This document shows positions 1-7,153 of a stretch of 14,071 bases of DNA, piece after piece. Numbering within the stretch: the first letter of the stretch is position 1; each line of letters begins with the position of its first letter. Below the pieces are notes generated by a model. The model did not search any database. It was not told where the DNA came from and saw nothing but the letters and a program-made list of their open reading frames with translations. Source of the DNA: Betaproteobacteria bacterium. GTDB taxonomy: Bacteria > Pseudomonadota > Gammaproteobacteria > Burkholderiales > UBA9220. Both the position numbers and the translations under genes were made by a program. The stretch is from contig JAGUYQ010000102.1 of NCBI GenBank assembly GCA_020061285.1, positions 1-14,071 on the forward strand. Direction: 5' to 3'.

Positions 1-1
1 C

Positions 2-1207
2 GCACAGCGAGAACGGGAGCGCCTCGCCTCCCAGCAGGCCTTGCAGGATAGCGAGGAAAAGTTCCGCCACATCAGCGCCACCGCGCAAGACGCCATCCTG
101 ATGATGGACGAGGAAGGGAAAATCGCCTACTGGAATCCCGCTGCGGAAAACATTTTCGGCTATACCGCTATGGAAGCGCTGGGCCAGGACATGCACCGCC
201 TCATCGTGCCGACTCGATTGCTGGCATCATTCCAGCAGGGCTTCGCCGAGTATCGGCGCAACGGGACCGGCCCGGTGATCGGGAAACAGATGGAAATCAC
301 CGCCCTGCGCAAGAACGGCGAGGAGTTTCCGGTCGAATTGTCCATCTCCACCACCCAATTGAGCGGAAAACGCTTCGCCATCGGCATCGTGCGCGATATT
401 ACCCGGCGCAAGCGCGACGAGGAGTCCCTCAAACAGCTTAACCAGGAACTGGACCGGCGTGTCGCGGCGGAAGTGGCGAAAAACAGGGAGAAGGACCACA
501 TCCTGATCCAGCAGTCCCGTCTCGCCGCCATGGGTGAAATGGTCCACAACATCGCCCATCAGTGGCGCCAGCCCCTCAATGCCCTGTCGCTCACCATCAG
601 CAACATCAAGGACGATTTTGTTTACCATGAATTGACCGAGGAAAAGCTGTCGGACGCCGTGTCAAAATCTCATCGGCTGCTGGAGAAGATGTCCACAACC
701 ATCGACGACTTCCGGGATTTTTTCCGCCCCGACCGGGAGCCGGGCGAATTCGACGTCAGCGCCGCCATCGACGAGGCCCTGTTCGTCATGGACGCCGCCC
801 TGAAAAACAACCATATCACCGTGGAAAAAGCCTATTCTCCGGGCCTGCTCTGCTACGGCTTCGCCAACCAGTTCTCCCAGGCCGTGCTCAACGTCATGGC
901 CAATGCCAAGGAAGCCATCCAAAGCCAGCATGTCACCAGTGGAACGATCTCCATCCATCTGGACTCCATGGACGGAAAGGCCAAGCTGTCCATCCAGGAC
1001 AATGCAGGCGGCATCCCACCCGGTATCCTGCCGCGGATTTTCGAGCCCTATTTCACCACCAAGGAAAACGGGAGCGGCATCGGCCTTTACATGACCAAGA
1101 TGATCCTGGAGCGCAACCTCAACGGCTCCATCGAGGTCTGCAACCACGATAGCGGCGCCCTGGTCACCATCACCCTTCCCCTTACCTCTCAGGAACCCAA
1201 GCAATGA
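2..1207 (+). CDS. PAS-domain sensor histidine kinase (5' end cut by window edge)
   Basis: This kinase should autophosphorylate on histidine and pass the phosphate to the receiver protein encoded next to it. The frame is open to base 2 and reads into a charged helix (RERERLASQQAL), so the TTG at 41 is probably internal and an upstream sensor or membrane part lies outside the window. Visible in order: a PAS/PAC domain (about 56-415, ending GIVRDITRRK), a coiled-coil linker, an H-box with the HQWRQPL signature (His codon 557-559), an N-box (NVMANAKEAI), a G1 box (DNAGGIP, near 998), an F-box (IFEPYFTTK) and a G2 box (GSGIGL, near 1070). The PAS resembles FixL-type PAS in its core, but the position I align with the FixL haem histidine is valine, so haem binding is unlikely by this reading. 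Its stop overlaps the next start by 4 bases (ATGA). The family is clear; the stimulus is unknown. Confidence 0.93.
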   Translation, partial: AQRERERLASQQALQDSEEKFRHISATAQDAILMMDEEGKIAYWNPAAENIFGYTAMEALGQDMHRLIVPTRLLASFQQGFAEYRRNGTGPVIGKQMEITALRKNGEEFPVELSISTTQLSGKRFAIGIVRDITRRKRDEESLKQLNQELDRRVAAEVAKNREKDHILIQQSRLAAMGEMVHNIAHQWRQPLNALSLTISNIKDDFVYHELTEEKLSDAVSKSHRLLEKMSTTIDDFRDFFRPDREPGEFDVSAAIDEALFVMDAALKNNHITVEKAYSPGLLCYGFANQFSQAVLNVMANAKEAIQSQHVTSGTISIHLDSMDGKAKLSIQDNAGGIPPGILPRIFEPYFTTKENGSGIGLYMTKMILERNLNGSIEVCNHDSGALVTITLPLTSQEPKQ

Positions 1208-2229
1208 CTTCGGCCGCCACACCCATTGATATGGATTTTCTGCACACACTCACGGTTCTGTACGTGGAGGACGAGGAGGAGGTGCGCGATGCCCTGGCCC
1301 ACTATCTCCGCCGCCGCTTCGCCAAGGTGGATGTGGCGGAGAACGGGCAGGCGGGCCTGGAGCACTTTCGCTCCGGCCTGTACGACGTGGTCATCACCGA
1401 CGTGAAAATGCCGATCATGGACGGCCTCGCCATGGCAAGGGAGATAAAAGACCTGCGTGAGGAAATGCCGGTCATCGTGGTCACCGCCTACAACGAAACC
1501 GATTACTTCATGCGCGCCATCGAAATCGGCGTGGATCGCTACGTGAAAAAACCGGTGGATCCCGACCTGCTCATCGAGGCGGTGTACAAGGCCACCCGTA
1601 GCCGTTCCCAGCAGCGGGAACTGGAACTGGAACGCCAGCGGACGGTGGACACCCTGACCCAGACCATCGCCGCCCTGGGACGTTCCATCGAGAAGCGCGA
1701 CCCTTACACCGACGGCCATCAGAAGCGGGTTTCCCAACTCGCCGTGGCCATCGCGGAAGAACTGGGGCTGGAGCGGGAACAGATCACGGGCATCCGCTAC
1801 GGCTCCCTGATTCACGACATCGGTAATATTTCCGTCCCGGCGGAAATACTTTCCATGCCCCGCAAGCTGCAAACAGCGGAATATTCCCTGGTCAAAACCC
1901 ACCCCGGCGCCGGTGCCGAAATTCTCGGCGACATCGACTTTCCCTGGCCCCTCACCGCTATCCTGCAACAGCACCATGAGCGGCTGGATGGTTCGGGATA
2001 TCCCAACGGCCTGAAAGACGGGGCCATCTCCCTCGAGGCCCGCATCGTCGCCGTGGCCGACGTGGTGGAGGCCATGTCGTCCCACCGGCCCTACCGTCCC
2101 GCCCTCGGCGTGGACGCCGCCATCGCCGAAATCCAGGCCCAGCGGGGGACACTCTACGACCCGCAAGTGGTGGATGCCTGCGTGGCCCTTCTCCTGCGGC
2201 ACAACAAGACTTTTTGGCAAACGCCCTAA
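1204..2229 (+). CDS. Response regulator with HD-GYP c-di-GMP phosphodiesterase domain
   Basis: This 341-residue, RpfG-like protein probably hydrolyses cyclic di-GMP when phosphorylated by the upstream kinase. The receiver (about 15-130) has the acidic pair E22/D23, phospho-acceptor D66 in VVITDVKMP, T95 and K117. A charged helix (about 135-160) leads to the HD-GYP domain, which shows H173, the HD pair H205-D206, H234, H258-H259, the GSGYP loop at 264-268 and D287. The usual lysine after HDIG is asparagine here (HDIGN). The metal-ligand histidines and aspartates I can identify are present, so it looks catalytically competent. The ATG overlaps the kinase stop by 4 bases, with AGGA about 9 bases upstream, so the pair is co-translated. 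The stop codon overlaps that of the opposing permease gene. The domain calls are secure; the activity is inferred. Confidence 0.95.
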   Translation: MTSAATPIDMDFLHTLTVLYVEDEEEVRDALAHYLRRRFAKVDVAENGQAGLEHFRSGLYDVVITDVKMPIMDGLAMAREIKDLREEMPVIVVTAYNETDYFMRAIEIGVDRYVKKPVDPDLLIEAVYKATRSRSQQRELELERQRTVDTLTQTIAALGRSIEKRDPYTDGHQKRVSQLAVAIAEELGLEREQITGIRYGSLIHDIGNISVPAEILSMPRKLQTAEYSLVKTHPGAGAEILGDIDFPWPLTAILQQHHERLDGSGYPNGLKDGAISLEARIVAVADVVEAMSSHRPYRPALGVDAAIAEIQAQRGTLYDPQVVDACVALLLRHNKTFWQTP

Positions 2230-3131
2230 ATTCCCCTCATCACCCACCACCATCCCGTCAGGGTGGCGAAGGACAGGATCACCCCCACCGCCACCATCAA
2301 GGTCGCCAGGGGCGGGTCCAGGTCATGTTCCGCCGCCACGATGGCCGCCGTGATCATGGGCGGCATGGCGGCCTCGAACAAGGTCACCTGGATGGCCTGC
2401 CCTCCCGCCCCCAGCAGGGGCACGTAGAGCAGGAAAATAGCCAAGGGGGCGAGAAGCAGCTTGAAGCCCAGGCCCAGGGCCAGGTTGCGCCCGTTCCCCG
2501 CCAGATGCCCCAGCCGCAACTGGAAGCCCACCGACAGCAGGGCCAGGGGCGCCAGGGTATCCCCCAGGCGGTGCAGCAGCGCCGTGAACCATTCGGCATA
2601 GGGCACGGGAATCAATGCCACAGCCGCCAGCAAGGCGATGAAAGGGGGGAACAGCACGATGCGCCGCACGATGGTACGCGCCGTCGGCACGCCGGAAGAA
2701 TAAAGCCCGGCAACGGTGATGCCGAGGATGGACAGCACCAGGAACGACCCCAACTGGTCGGCGATGATGCCGGTGGCGACACCGCCCTTGCCGTAATAGG
2801 CTTCGATCATCGGCAGGCCGAGGAAGGAGGTGTTCCCCAGGCCGCCGGTGAGCATCAGCGCCCCCACCGTGGGCCGCGGCAGCTTGAGCCATTTTCCCAT
2901 CCCCCAGAAGAACCCCGCCGCCAGGGCGAAATGCAGCCATGCCATGGCGGCCACGAAACCGACATCGCCGGACAACTTCAGGTCATGGATGTAAAGCAGG
3001 GTCAAGGCCGGCAGGGAAACGTGGATGATAAAGCTGTTGAGGGTGGCCGGGGCATGCTCCGGCATGCGCCCGCTTCGGCGCAGCAGCATGCCGATGATGA
3101 AGCAGGCGGCGAGGAGAATAAGATTGGCCAT
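2226..3131 (-). CDS. AEC (auxin efflux carrier) family permease
   Basis: This is a 301-residue inner-membrane protein made of about ten hydrophobic segments. It belongs to the AEC/PIN-like superfamily (TC 2.A.69), whose bacterial members transport small organic anions such as malate, or are uncharacterised. Supporting features are the N-terminal helix after MANLILLAACFIIG, a NSFIIHVSLPAL helix near 32-43, the family-typical GNTSFLGLPM stretch at 99-108, and a C-terminal half that repeats the helix pattern and ends in a Trp-rich helix (GWWWVM). The length is normal for the family. The ATG at 3129-3131 has no strong ribosome binding site. It is transcribed alone, towards the HD-GYP gene, with overlapping stop codons, and diverges from the unknown gene at 3325. 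The substrate cannot be read from the sequence. Confidence 0.9.
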   Translation of the reverse strand: MANLILLAACFIIGMLLRRSGRMPEHAPATLNSFIIHVSLPALTLLYIHDLKLSGDVGFVAAMAWLHFALAAGFFWGMGKWLKLPRPTVGALMLTGGLGNTSFLGLPMIEAYYGKGGVATGIIADQLGSFLVLSILGITVAGLYSSGVPTARTIVRRIVLFPPFIALLAAVALIPVPYAEWFTALLHRLGDTLAPLALLSVGFQLRLGHLAGNGRNLALGLGFKLLLAPLAIFLLYVPLLGAGGQAIQVTLFEAAMPPMITAAIVAAEHDLDPPLATLMVAVGVILSFATLTGWWWVMRGI

Positions 3132-3163
3132 CGTGCGAAGACGGACGAATGCGGAAGGGCTAG

Positions 3164-3169
3164 TTTATA
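3164..3169 (-). promoter_or_regulatory. Possible -10 element for the AEC permease gene
   Basis: The minus strand reads TATAAA about 33 bases upstream of the permease ATG, inside the 193-base divergent intergenic region (3132-3324). I see no convincing -35 box at the right spacing, so this is only a candidate. Confidence 0.2.
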
Positions 3170-3251
3170 CCACGCCTGTATCTTTGGCGGTGTTCGACAG
3201 CACGCGGAACAGCGTCGCCATCGGCCCGTTCGGCGCGTTTCCAAAGTGTTT

Positions 3252-3278
3252 TTGATAATTGTCTTCGTGGCTTATCAT
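3252..3278 (+). promoter_or_regulatory. Possible sigma70-like promoter for the gene at 3325
   Basis: TTGATA (3252-3257) and TATCAT (3273-3278) are each close to consensus, but the 15-base spacer is short. If used, transcription would start near 3285, which favours the ATG at 3325 over the TTG at 3259. Confidence 0.25.
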
Positions 3279-3324
3279 TCCAGTTATGCCAGCGATCCCC
3301 ACCCAACCCGATAGCCGCACCCTC

Positions 3325-4254
3325 ATGAGCAACAAGACCGAAATTTTTCTCCGCATGTGCATCGAAGAGATGGGCATCGCCAATAAGACTCTTCTCGAGG
3401 ACATCGCCTACAACTACGAAAAATGGCAGGGTTACCCCCATTTCTCCCGTTATGCGGGCGAAGGGATCAAGGGCGCCTGGCTGGGTCCGCTGGAGCCCGG
3501 CGGCCAAGTGCAGGCCGGGCGCTGGCAACCCTTGACTCCCGTGCCCATCCACGGTTTCGTCGAAGACGACGAGGGGCGCCTGTTCGGCTTCCGCTTCAAG
3601 GAAAAACGCCCTTTCGAGGAAGCCGATTTCAGGCTCATTCTCACCCATATGAAACGGGGGCTGGCTCCCGAGGACAGCGCCGCCCCCGGCTACTTCCAGA
3701 AAATGTACCGGGTGCACATCGAGCCCGTGGATTACCCCCTCGACTGGAGCACGGCCCCCTTCGACTGGGACGAAGTGGCCCTGTGGAACCTGCGCTGGAT
3801 CACCAAGGGGATCGACATGGAATCGCCGCAGAAAAAGCGCCTGTTCCAGCACGTCGGCGACGAGCTCAAGGCGGAATGGACCGGCCTGCAACAAGCGGTG
3901 CAGGCTGGTCTAAACCCCAAAATACTTGCCCTGCTGAACAAGGACGACTCCGCGACCCTCGGCGACTACCGCGCTTTCAGCCAGTTCATCGTCAAGACCA
4001 AGGCAGCGGCGGTGAAGGGCCTCCTCCTCCACCCCTGGATGATCGGCGTCATCAACGGCAAATCCGCCCTCCCCGAACGGATACGCTTTCAGCTCGCCAA
4101 GTCACTGCAGGACGGGACTCCGCTGGAAGACATCCTGGAGAATGTGCTGGCGCTCCCCACCGAGGCGCAGGCACGACTGGCAGGCAAAAAGCTGGGGGAA
4201 TTGGAGGGAGGCGACCCGGTTAAATCGGCCAAAGGCAACCAGACCGCCGAATAA
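3325..4254 (+). CDS. Hypothetical protein of unknown function (about 309 aa)
   Basis: I do not recognise this protein. It is soluble, with no signal peptide or membrane helix. The first half is rich in aromatic residues and Gly/Pro (KWQGYPHFSRY, GIKGAWLGPL, and W/F/Y through about residue 160), suggesting a compact beta-containing domain. The second half (about 165-309) looks helical and charged, with DYRAFSQFIVKTKAAAVKG and a conserved-looking LLLHPWMIGVING stretch. The tail is polar and probably disordered. Normal codon use, length and the lack of a better opposite-strand gene support a real gene. The start is uncertain: ATG 3325 gives MSNKTEIFLRM, ATG 3286 and TTG 3259 are alternatives, and none has a clear Shine-Dalgarno. 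Its TAA (4252-4254) directly abuts the stop of the opposing kinase gene, with no spacer. No function is proposed. Confidence 0.8.
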   Translation: MSNKTEIFLRMCIEEMGIANKTLLEDIAYNYEKWQGYPHFSRYAGEGIKGAWLGPLEPGGQVQAGRWQPLTPVPIHGFVEDDEGRLFGFRFKEKRPFEEADFRLILTHMKRGLAPEDSAAPGYFQKMYRVHIEPVDYPLDWSTAPFDWDEVALWNLRWITKGIDMESPQKKRLFQHVGDELKAEWTGLQQAVQAGLNPKILALLNKDDSATLGDYRAFSQFIVKTKAAAVKGLLLHPWMIGVINGKSALPERIRFQLAKSLQDGTPLEDILENVLALPTEAQARLAGKKLGELEGGDPVKSAKGNQTAE

Positions 4255-4890
4255 TCACATCGGCAGCCATAGGGTAAAACGGGCGCCATCGGCATTGGCG
4301 CGGGCAACCCACCCGCCGTGGGCGGCGGCGATGCGCTCGTTGAACAGCAATCCCAGGCCCGTTCCCCGGGGGGTATCCCGGCACGCTGTTTCGGCACGAT
4401 AGCCGGGCAAATCGGGATAGCCGGGGCCGTCGTCCGCCACGGCAAACCCCAAGCCGTCGCCTTCTTCTCGGCAGCCCAGTACGATGCGGGAACGGGCGAA
4501 CTTGCCGGCGTTGTGAATGGCGTTCATCAGCACCTGGGACACCAGGTAGCGGTCGATGAACCAGAACGGCACCTGTTCCGCTTCGTTGCACAGTTCGATC
4601 GCCAAGCGGCCGGGCAACATCAGCCGCGCTTCCGCCGCCACCTCCTCGAGAAATTCGGCGGGGTTTTCCGCCTCCGCATTGACGGTCAGGTGCTGGTGCC
4701 CCGCTTTTTGCAGAATCAGTATCTGCACCAGGCGGTTCTGCAACACACGGGCCAGGGCCAGCATCTTTTCCGTGTCCGGGTCCCCATGCCGCTGATGGTA
4801 ATCCTCCAGGTTGAGGGACAACTCCCCCATCAGGTTTTTGACCTCATGGACGGCCGTTGCCAGGACGGTATCGAAATCCAGTTCCGTCAC
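4255..4890 (-). CDS. Small cytoplasmic histidine kinase without a sensor domain
   Basis: This 211-residue protein is essentially a bare kinase core. It has a short dimerisation/H-box helix with H15 (AVHEVKNLMGEL), an N-box (VLMNAIHNAGKFA, N123 and N127), a G1 box (VADDGPGYP, 151-159) and a G2 box (RGTGLGL, 175-181). There are no membrane segments and no PAS, GAF or other input domain, so it must receive its signal from a partner or sense it through the core. The likely phosphate acceptor is the receiver-TPR protein encoded just upstream, whose TGA overlaps this gene's GTG start by 4 bases (GTGA, 4887-4890). A strong GGAGG lies 8 bases before the GTG. The gene is probably co-transcribed with that partner. 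The kinase assignment is firm; the pairing rests on gene context. Confidence 0.9.
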   Translation of the reverse strand: MTELDFDTVLATAVHEVKNLMGELSLNLEDYHQRHGDPDTEKMLALARVLQNRLVQILILQKAGHQHLTVNAEAENPAEFLEEVAAEARLMLPGRLAIELCNEAEQVPFWFIDRYLVSQVLMNAIHNAGKFARSRIVLGCREEGDGLGFAVADDGPGYPDLPGYRAETACRDTPRGTGLGLLFNERIAAAHGGWVARANADGARFTLWLPM

Positions 4891-6473
4891 TCGCCGAGCC
4901 TCCGGCGCAACTCCCGCACCTTGAGCAAGCCCTGATGGCGCGGCGACAGACTTTCCGCCCGCGCCACGTAATCGTCCACCAGGGCGAGGTTTTCGGCGGT
5001 CACGCCGGATTTTTCCATGAACATCATCAGGACGTAGGCGGTATTCAGCAGAATGGTGACGTTGTGGGGCAACTGCACGGCGGCGTCGAGCAGCAACTGG
5101 GATGCCTCTTCCAGTTTTCCTTCCCGAGCCAGGGCCACGCCGCGGTTATTGAGGTTGGTCACCTCATCCACCGCCTTGGTGACGAATTCCCGCGCCTGCT
5201 CGCCCAGGCCGACGGATTCCAGCATCTTCACCGTCTGCTCCTTGAGGGCCGGATTATCATGGTTGCTCTGGATCACGTCCCGAGCAAACTTGGCCCCCGC
5301 CTCCTTGTCGTCCAATTGGAAGCAGGCCTTCGCCAAGTCGAGCTTGACGCCGTCGGGCACGTTGGCGGGATCGGCCAGCAGGGGCTCCAGCAAGGCCTTG
5401 GCCTGCTCGGGTTTGCCTTCCTTCTGCCAGGAAATGGCCTTGTACACCTGTACCTGGGCCTGAATCTCGGGGGATTCGCGGAACCGCTGGTTCACCATGT
5501 CCAGCACGGTACGGGCCTGCTCGGTGTCCCCCTTCTCGATGTGGACCTGGGACAACAGCGTATAGTCTTCCGGCTCCTTGAAATAGGAGTACTTGCCCTT
5601 CTCCACCACCTCGGACAGGAACTGCTGGGCCTTGTCCAGGTCGCCGTTCTGAAAGGCGAGCTGGCCGACGCGCTTCTGGCGGTGGGTAACCGGTGCCAGT
5701 TCCAGGGCTTTCTCCACCAGCTTCTGCGCAACGCTGCTGTCCCCCCGCTCGCTGAAGAGCGTGGCCAGCATATCGTAGCCCGCCAGGTACTCCGAATGCT
5801 CCTTGAGCAGTTCGGCCAGCAGGTACTGCGCCTCTTCCCCCTTGTCCTGTCCCTTGAGCGCCTTGACCTTGCCCATCACGGCCCAGGGTATGGGCTTGAG
5901 GGCGACGATCCCGTCGAACACCTTCTCCGCCTCGGGGTAGCGCCCGAGGCGGATTAGAGTCTCCCCTTGCAGACGCATGGCATCGACCCAGTATTTGTTT
6001 TTGCTTTGCAAAAGGGGCTCCAGCCTCTCCAGGGCCTCCTCCAAGTTATCATGGTCCAACGCGGTATAGGTGTCGTGGAAATAGTCCTTCTTTTCCGTCA
6101 GGCTCATCACGCGCTTACCCAGCACATCGGCGGTGAAGGGCTTGACCAGGTAGTCGTCGGGCATGAAGTCCGCCGCCGCCACCACCCGGTCCTGGGTGCG
6201 CTCCGCGGTAACGATGATGAACAGCGTCTTGCGGCTGATAACCTTGGTACGCCGCACCAACTCCAGCAACTGCTGGCCGTCGGTGGCGTCTCCCAAGTAG
6301 TAATCGCAGATGACCAGGTCGTAAAACTTACCTTTCATCTTGTCCACCGCCTCCCGTGCCGTGGAAGCCAGGTCGCAGTCCTCTATCCCCAGGTTGGCGA
6401 GGGTGGTGCGCATAGACGACCGCATACCCGCGATATCATCGACAATCAGTGCCTTCTTCCCTTTCAAATACAT
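4887..6473 (-). CDS. Response regulator: receiver domain fused to long TPR array
   Basis: This 528-residue cytoplasmic protein pairs an N-terminal CheY-like receiver (about 1-125) with TPR-type helical repeats through the rest. The receiver has D12/D13, acceptor D57 in LVICDYYLG, T89 and K111 in LVKPF, so it should be phosphorylatable. The remainder carries roughly ten TPR-like units with typical A/G/Y/P spacing (for example the repeats around EALERLEPLL, GRYPEAEKVF and GDLDKAQQFL). There is no DNA-binding or enzymatic output domain, so the likely role is phosphorylation-controlled protein binding. The small kinase gene follows with a 4-base overlap, and the PilZ gene diverges from it. The ATG at 6471-6473 fits the receiver start, though the ribosome site is weak. 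Receiver-TPR proteins are known, but their targets are mostly undefined. Confidence 0.93.
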   Translation of the reverse strand: MYLKGKKALIVDDIAGMRSSMRTTLANLGIEDCDLASTAREAVDKMKGKFYDLVICDYYLGDATDGQQLLELVRRTKVISRKTLFIIVTAERTQDRVVAAADFMPDDYLVKPFTADVLGKRVMSLTEKKDYFHDTYTALDHDNLEEALERLEPLLQSKNKYWVDAMRLQGETLIRLGRYPEAEKVFDGIVALKPIPWAVMGKVKALKGQDKGEEAQYLLAELLKEHSEYLAGYDMLATLFSERGDSSVAQKLVEKALELAPVTHRQKRVGQLAFQNGDLDKAQQFLSEVVEKGKYSYFKEPEDYTLLSQVHIEKGDTEQARTVLDMVNQRFRESPEIQAQVQVYKAISWQKEGKPEQAKALLEPLLADPANVPDGVKLDLAKACFQLDDKEAGAKFARDVIQSNHDNPALKEQTVKMLESVGLGEQAREFVTKAVDEVTNLNNRGVALAREGKLEEASQLLLDAAVQLPHNVTILLNTAYVLMMFMEKSGVTAENLALVDDYVARAESLSPRHQGLLKVRELRRRLGE

Positions 6474-6492
6474 ACACGCGCTCTAGAATTGG

Positions 6493-6521
6493 ATTAAAAT
6501 TAGCGGGACGCTCGATTCTAA
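6493..6521 (-). promoter_or_regulatory. Candidate sigma70 promoter for the receiver-TPR/kinase operon
   Basis: On the minus strand TTAGAA (6516-6521) and TTTAAT (6493-6498) are separated by exactly 17 bases, placing a start site near 6486 and leaving a short leader of about 13 bases. It lies in the 122-base divergent region shared with the PilZ gene. Seen by eye only. Confidence 0.3.
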
Positions 6522-6595
6522 CAGACGCTCCGGCTTGCCAATCAAAGCTTTTTGAAGACAAGCACCGGCATTCCCCCATTTTCCGAACTGAACCG

Positions 6596-7066
6596 ATGAC
6601 AGAAAAACCTTCAATCGAGGGCTTGGTCTCCTCGCTCCTGGATTCCACCCCGGCCGCCAAGGGCAAGGCAAAAACCTCTTCGGCAAATAAGAAGGGCACC
6701 GTCGAGGAACGCCGCCGCTTCCCCCGTTACTTGGTGAAATGGCGCGCGGCCATCGCGCACAGCGCCAACGGCGAACAGCGCATCCTGCATGGCACCACCA
6801 AGGACATTTCCCTCGGCGGGGCATCCATTTTCATCCCGCAGAACATCTTCATCGAAGGGCGCTTCACGGTTTATCTCCAGGTCCCCATTTCCAGCCATAA
6901 GCCCGGAAGCCGGGTAATGGAAATCAAGGGCAGAATGGTGCAGACGGTATACGACGGCTCATCCCACCAATTCCGCTGCGGTATCGAGTTCATGGAATTC
7001 GTCAACAAGGCCGACCGCGGCTTTCTGGAAGCCCGCCTGGCCAACCACCACTTTCCTCTCTCCTGA
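6596..7066 (+). CDS. PilZ-domain protein, probable c-di-GMP receptor
   Basis: This 156-residue protein has an N-terminal 35-residue polar, Lys/Ser/Ala-rich stretch followed by a PilZ domain. Both c-di-GMP-binding signatures are present: the RxxxR motif (R40 to R44, in EERRRFPRYLVKW) and the DxSxxG motif (D70, S72, G75, in KDISLGGASI). The beta-barrel continues through GRFTVYLQVPI to FRCGIEFMEF. Single-domain PilZ proteins bind c-di-GMP and alter surface behaviour, motility or polysaccharide output through a partner. I chose the ATG at 6596; the same frame is open back to 6449, but that extension would overlap the divergent receiver gene and adds an unrelated sequence. It diverges from the receiver-TPR operon and faces thrC, with a hairpin terminator between. 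The substrate pathway is unknown. Confidence 0.92.
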   Translation: MTEKPSIEGLVSSLLDSTPAAKGKAKTSSANKKGTVEERRRFPRYLVKWRAAIAHSANGEQRILHGTTKDISLGGASIFIPQNIFIEGRFTVYLQVPISSHKPGSRVMEIKGRMVQTVYDGSSHQFRCGIEFMEFVNKADRGFLEARLANHHFPLS

Positions 7067-7100
7067 GCAATGGCGGCCTTCTTCGCACACATCCCACTAG

Positions 7101-7136
7101 AAAAAAACGCCCTTCACTATAAGAAAGGGCGCTTTT
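7101..7136. terminator. Bidirectional Rho-independent terminator between pilZ and thrC
   Basis: A 7-bp perfect stem (CGCCCTT at 7108-7114 with AAGGGCG at 7125-7131) closes a 10-base loop. Seven A's precede it (7101-7107), giving a U-tract for minus-strand transcripts, and TTTT follows at 7133-7136 for the plus strand. It suits both convergent genes, thrC ending at 7154 and the PilZ gene ending at 7066. Confidence 0.8.
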
Positions 7137-7153
7137 CCTCTTGGAGCGTCGCT

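Noticed and set aside
2214..3314. Long open frame antisense to the AEC permease
   Set aside because: Its product is a Gln/His/Gly/Arg-rich string without domains, typical of the reverse of a GC-rich gene. The opposite strand gives a clear membrane protein.
3132..3324. Possible small RNA in the divergent gap
   Set aside because: I saw only weak promoter-like elements and no stable hairpin with a T-tract.
4857..5957. Plus-strand open frame opposite the receiver-TPR gene
   Set aside because: It is His/Leu/Gln-rich, has no domain, and lies opposite a clear receiver-TPR protein.
6449..6595. Upstream extension of the PilZ frame
   Set aside because: It overlaps the start of the divergent receiver gene and its promoter region, and does not resemble PilZ N-termini.
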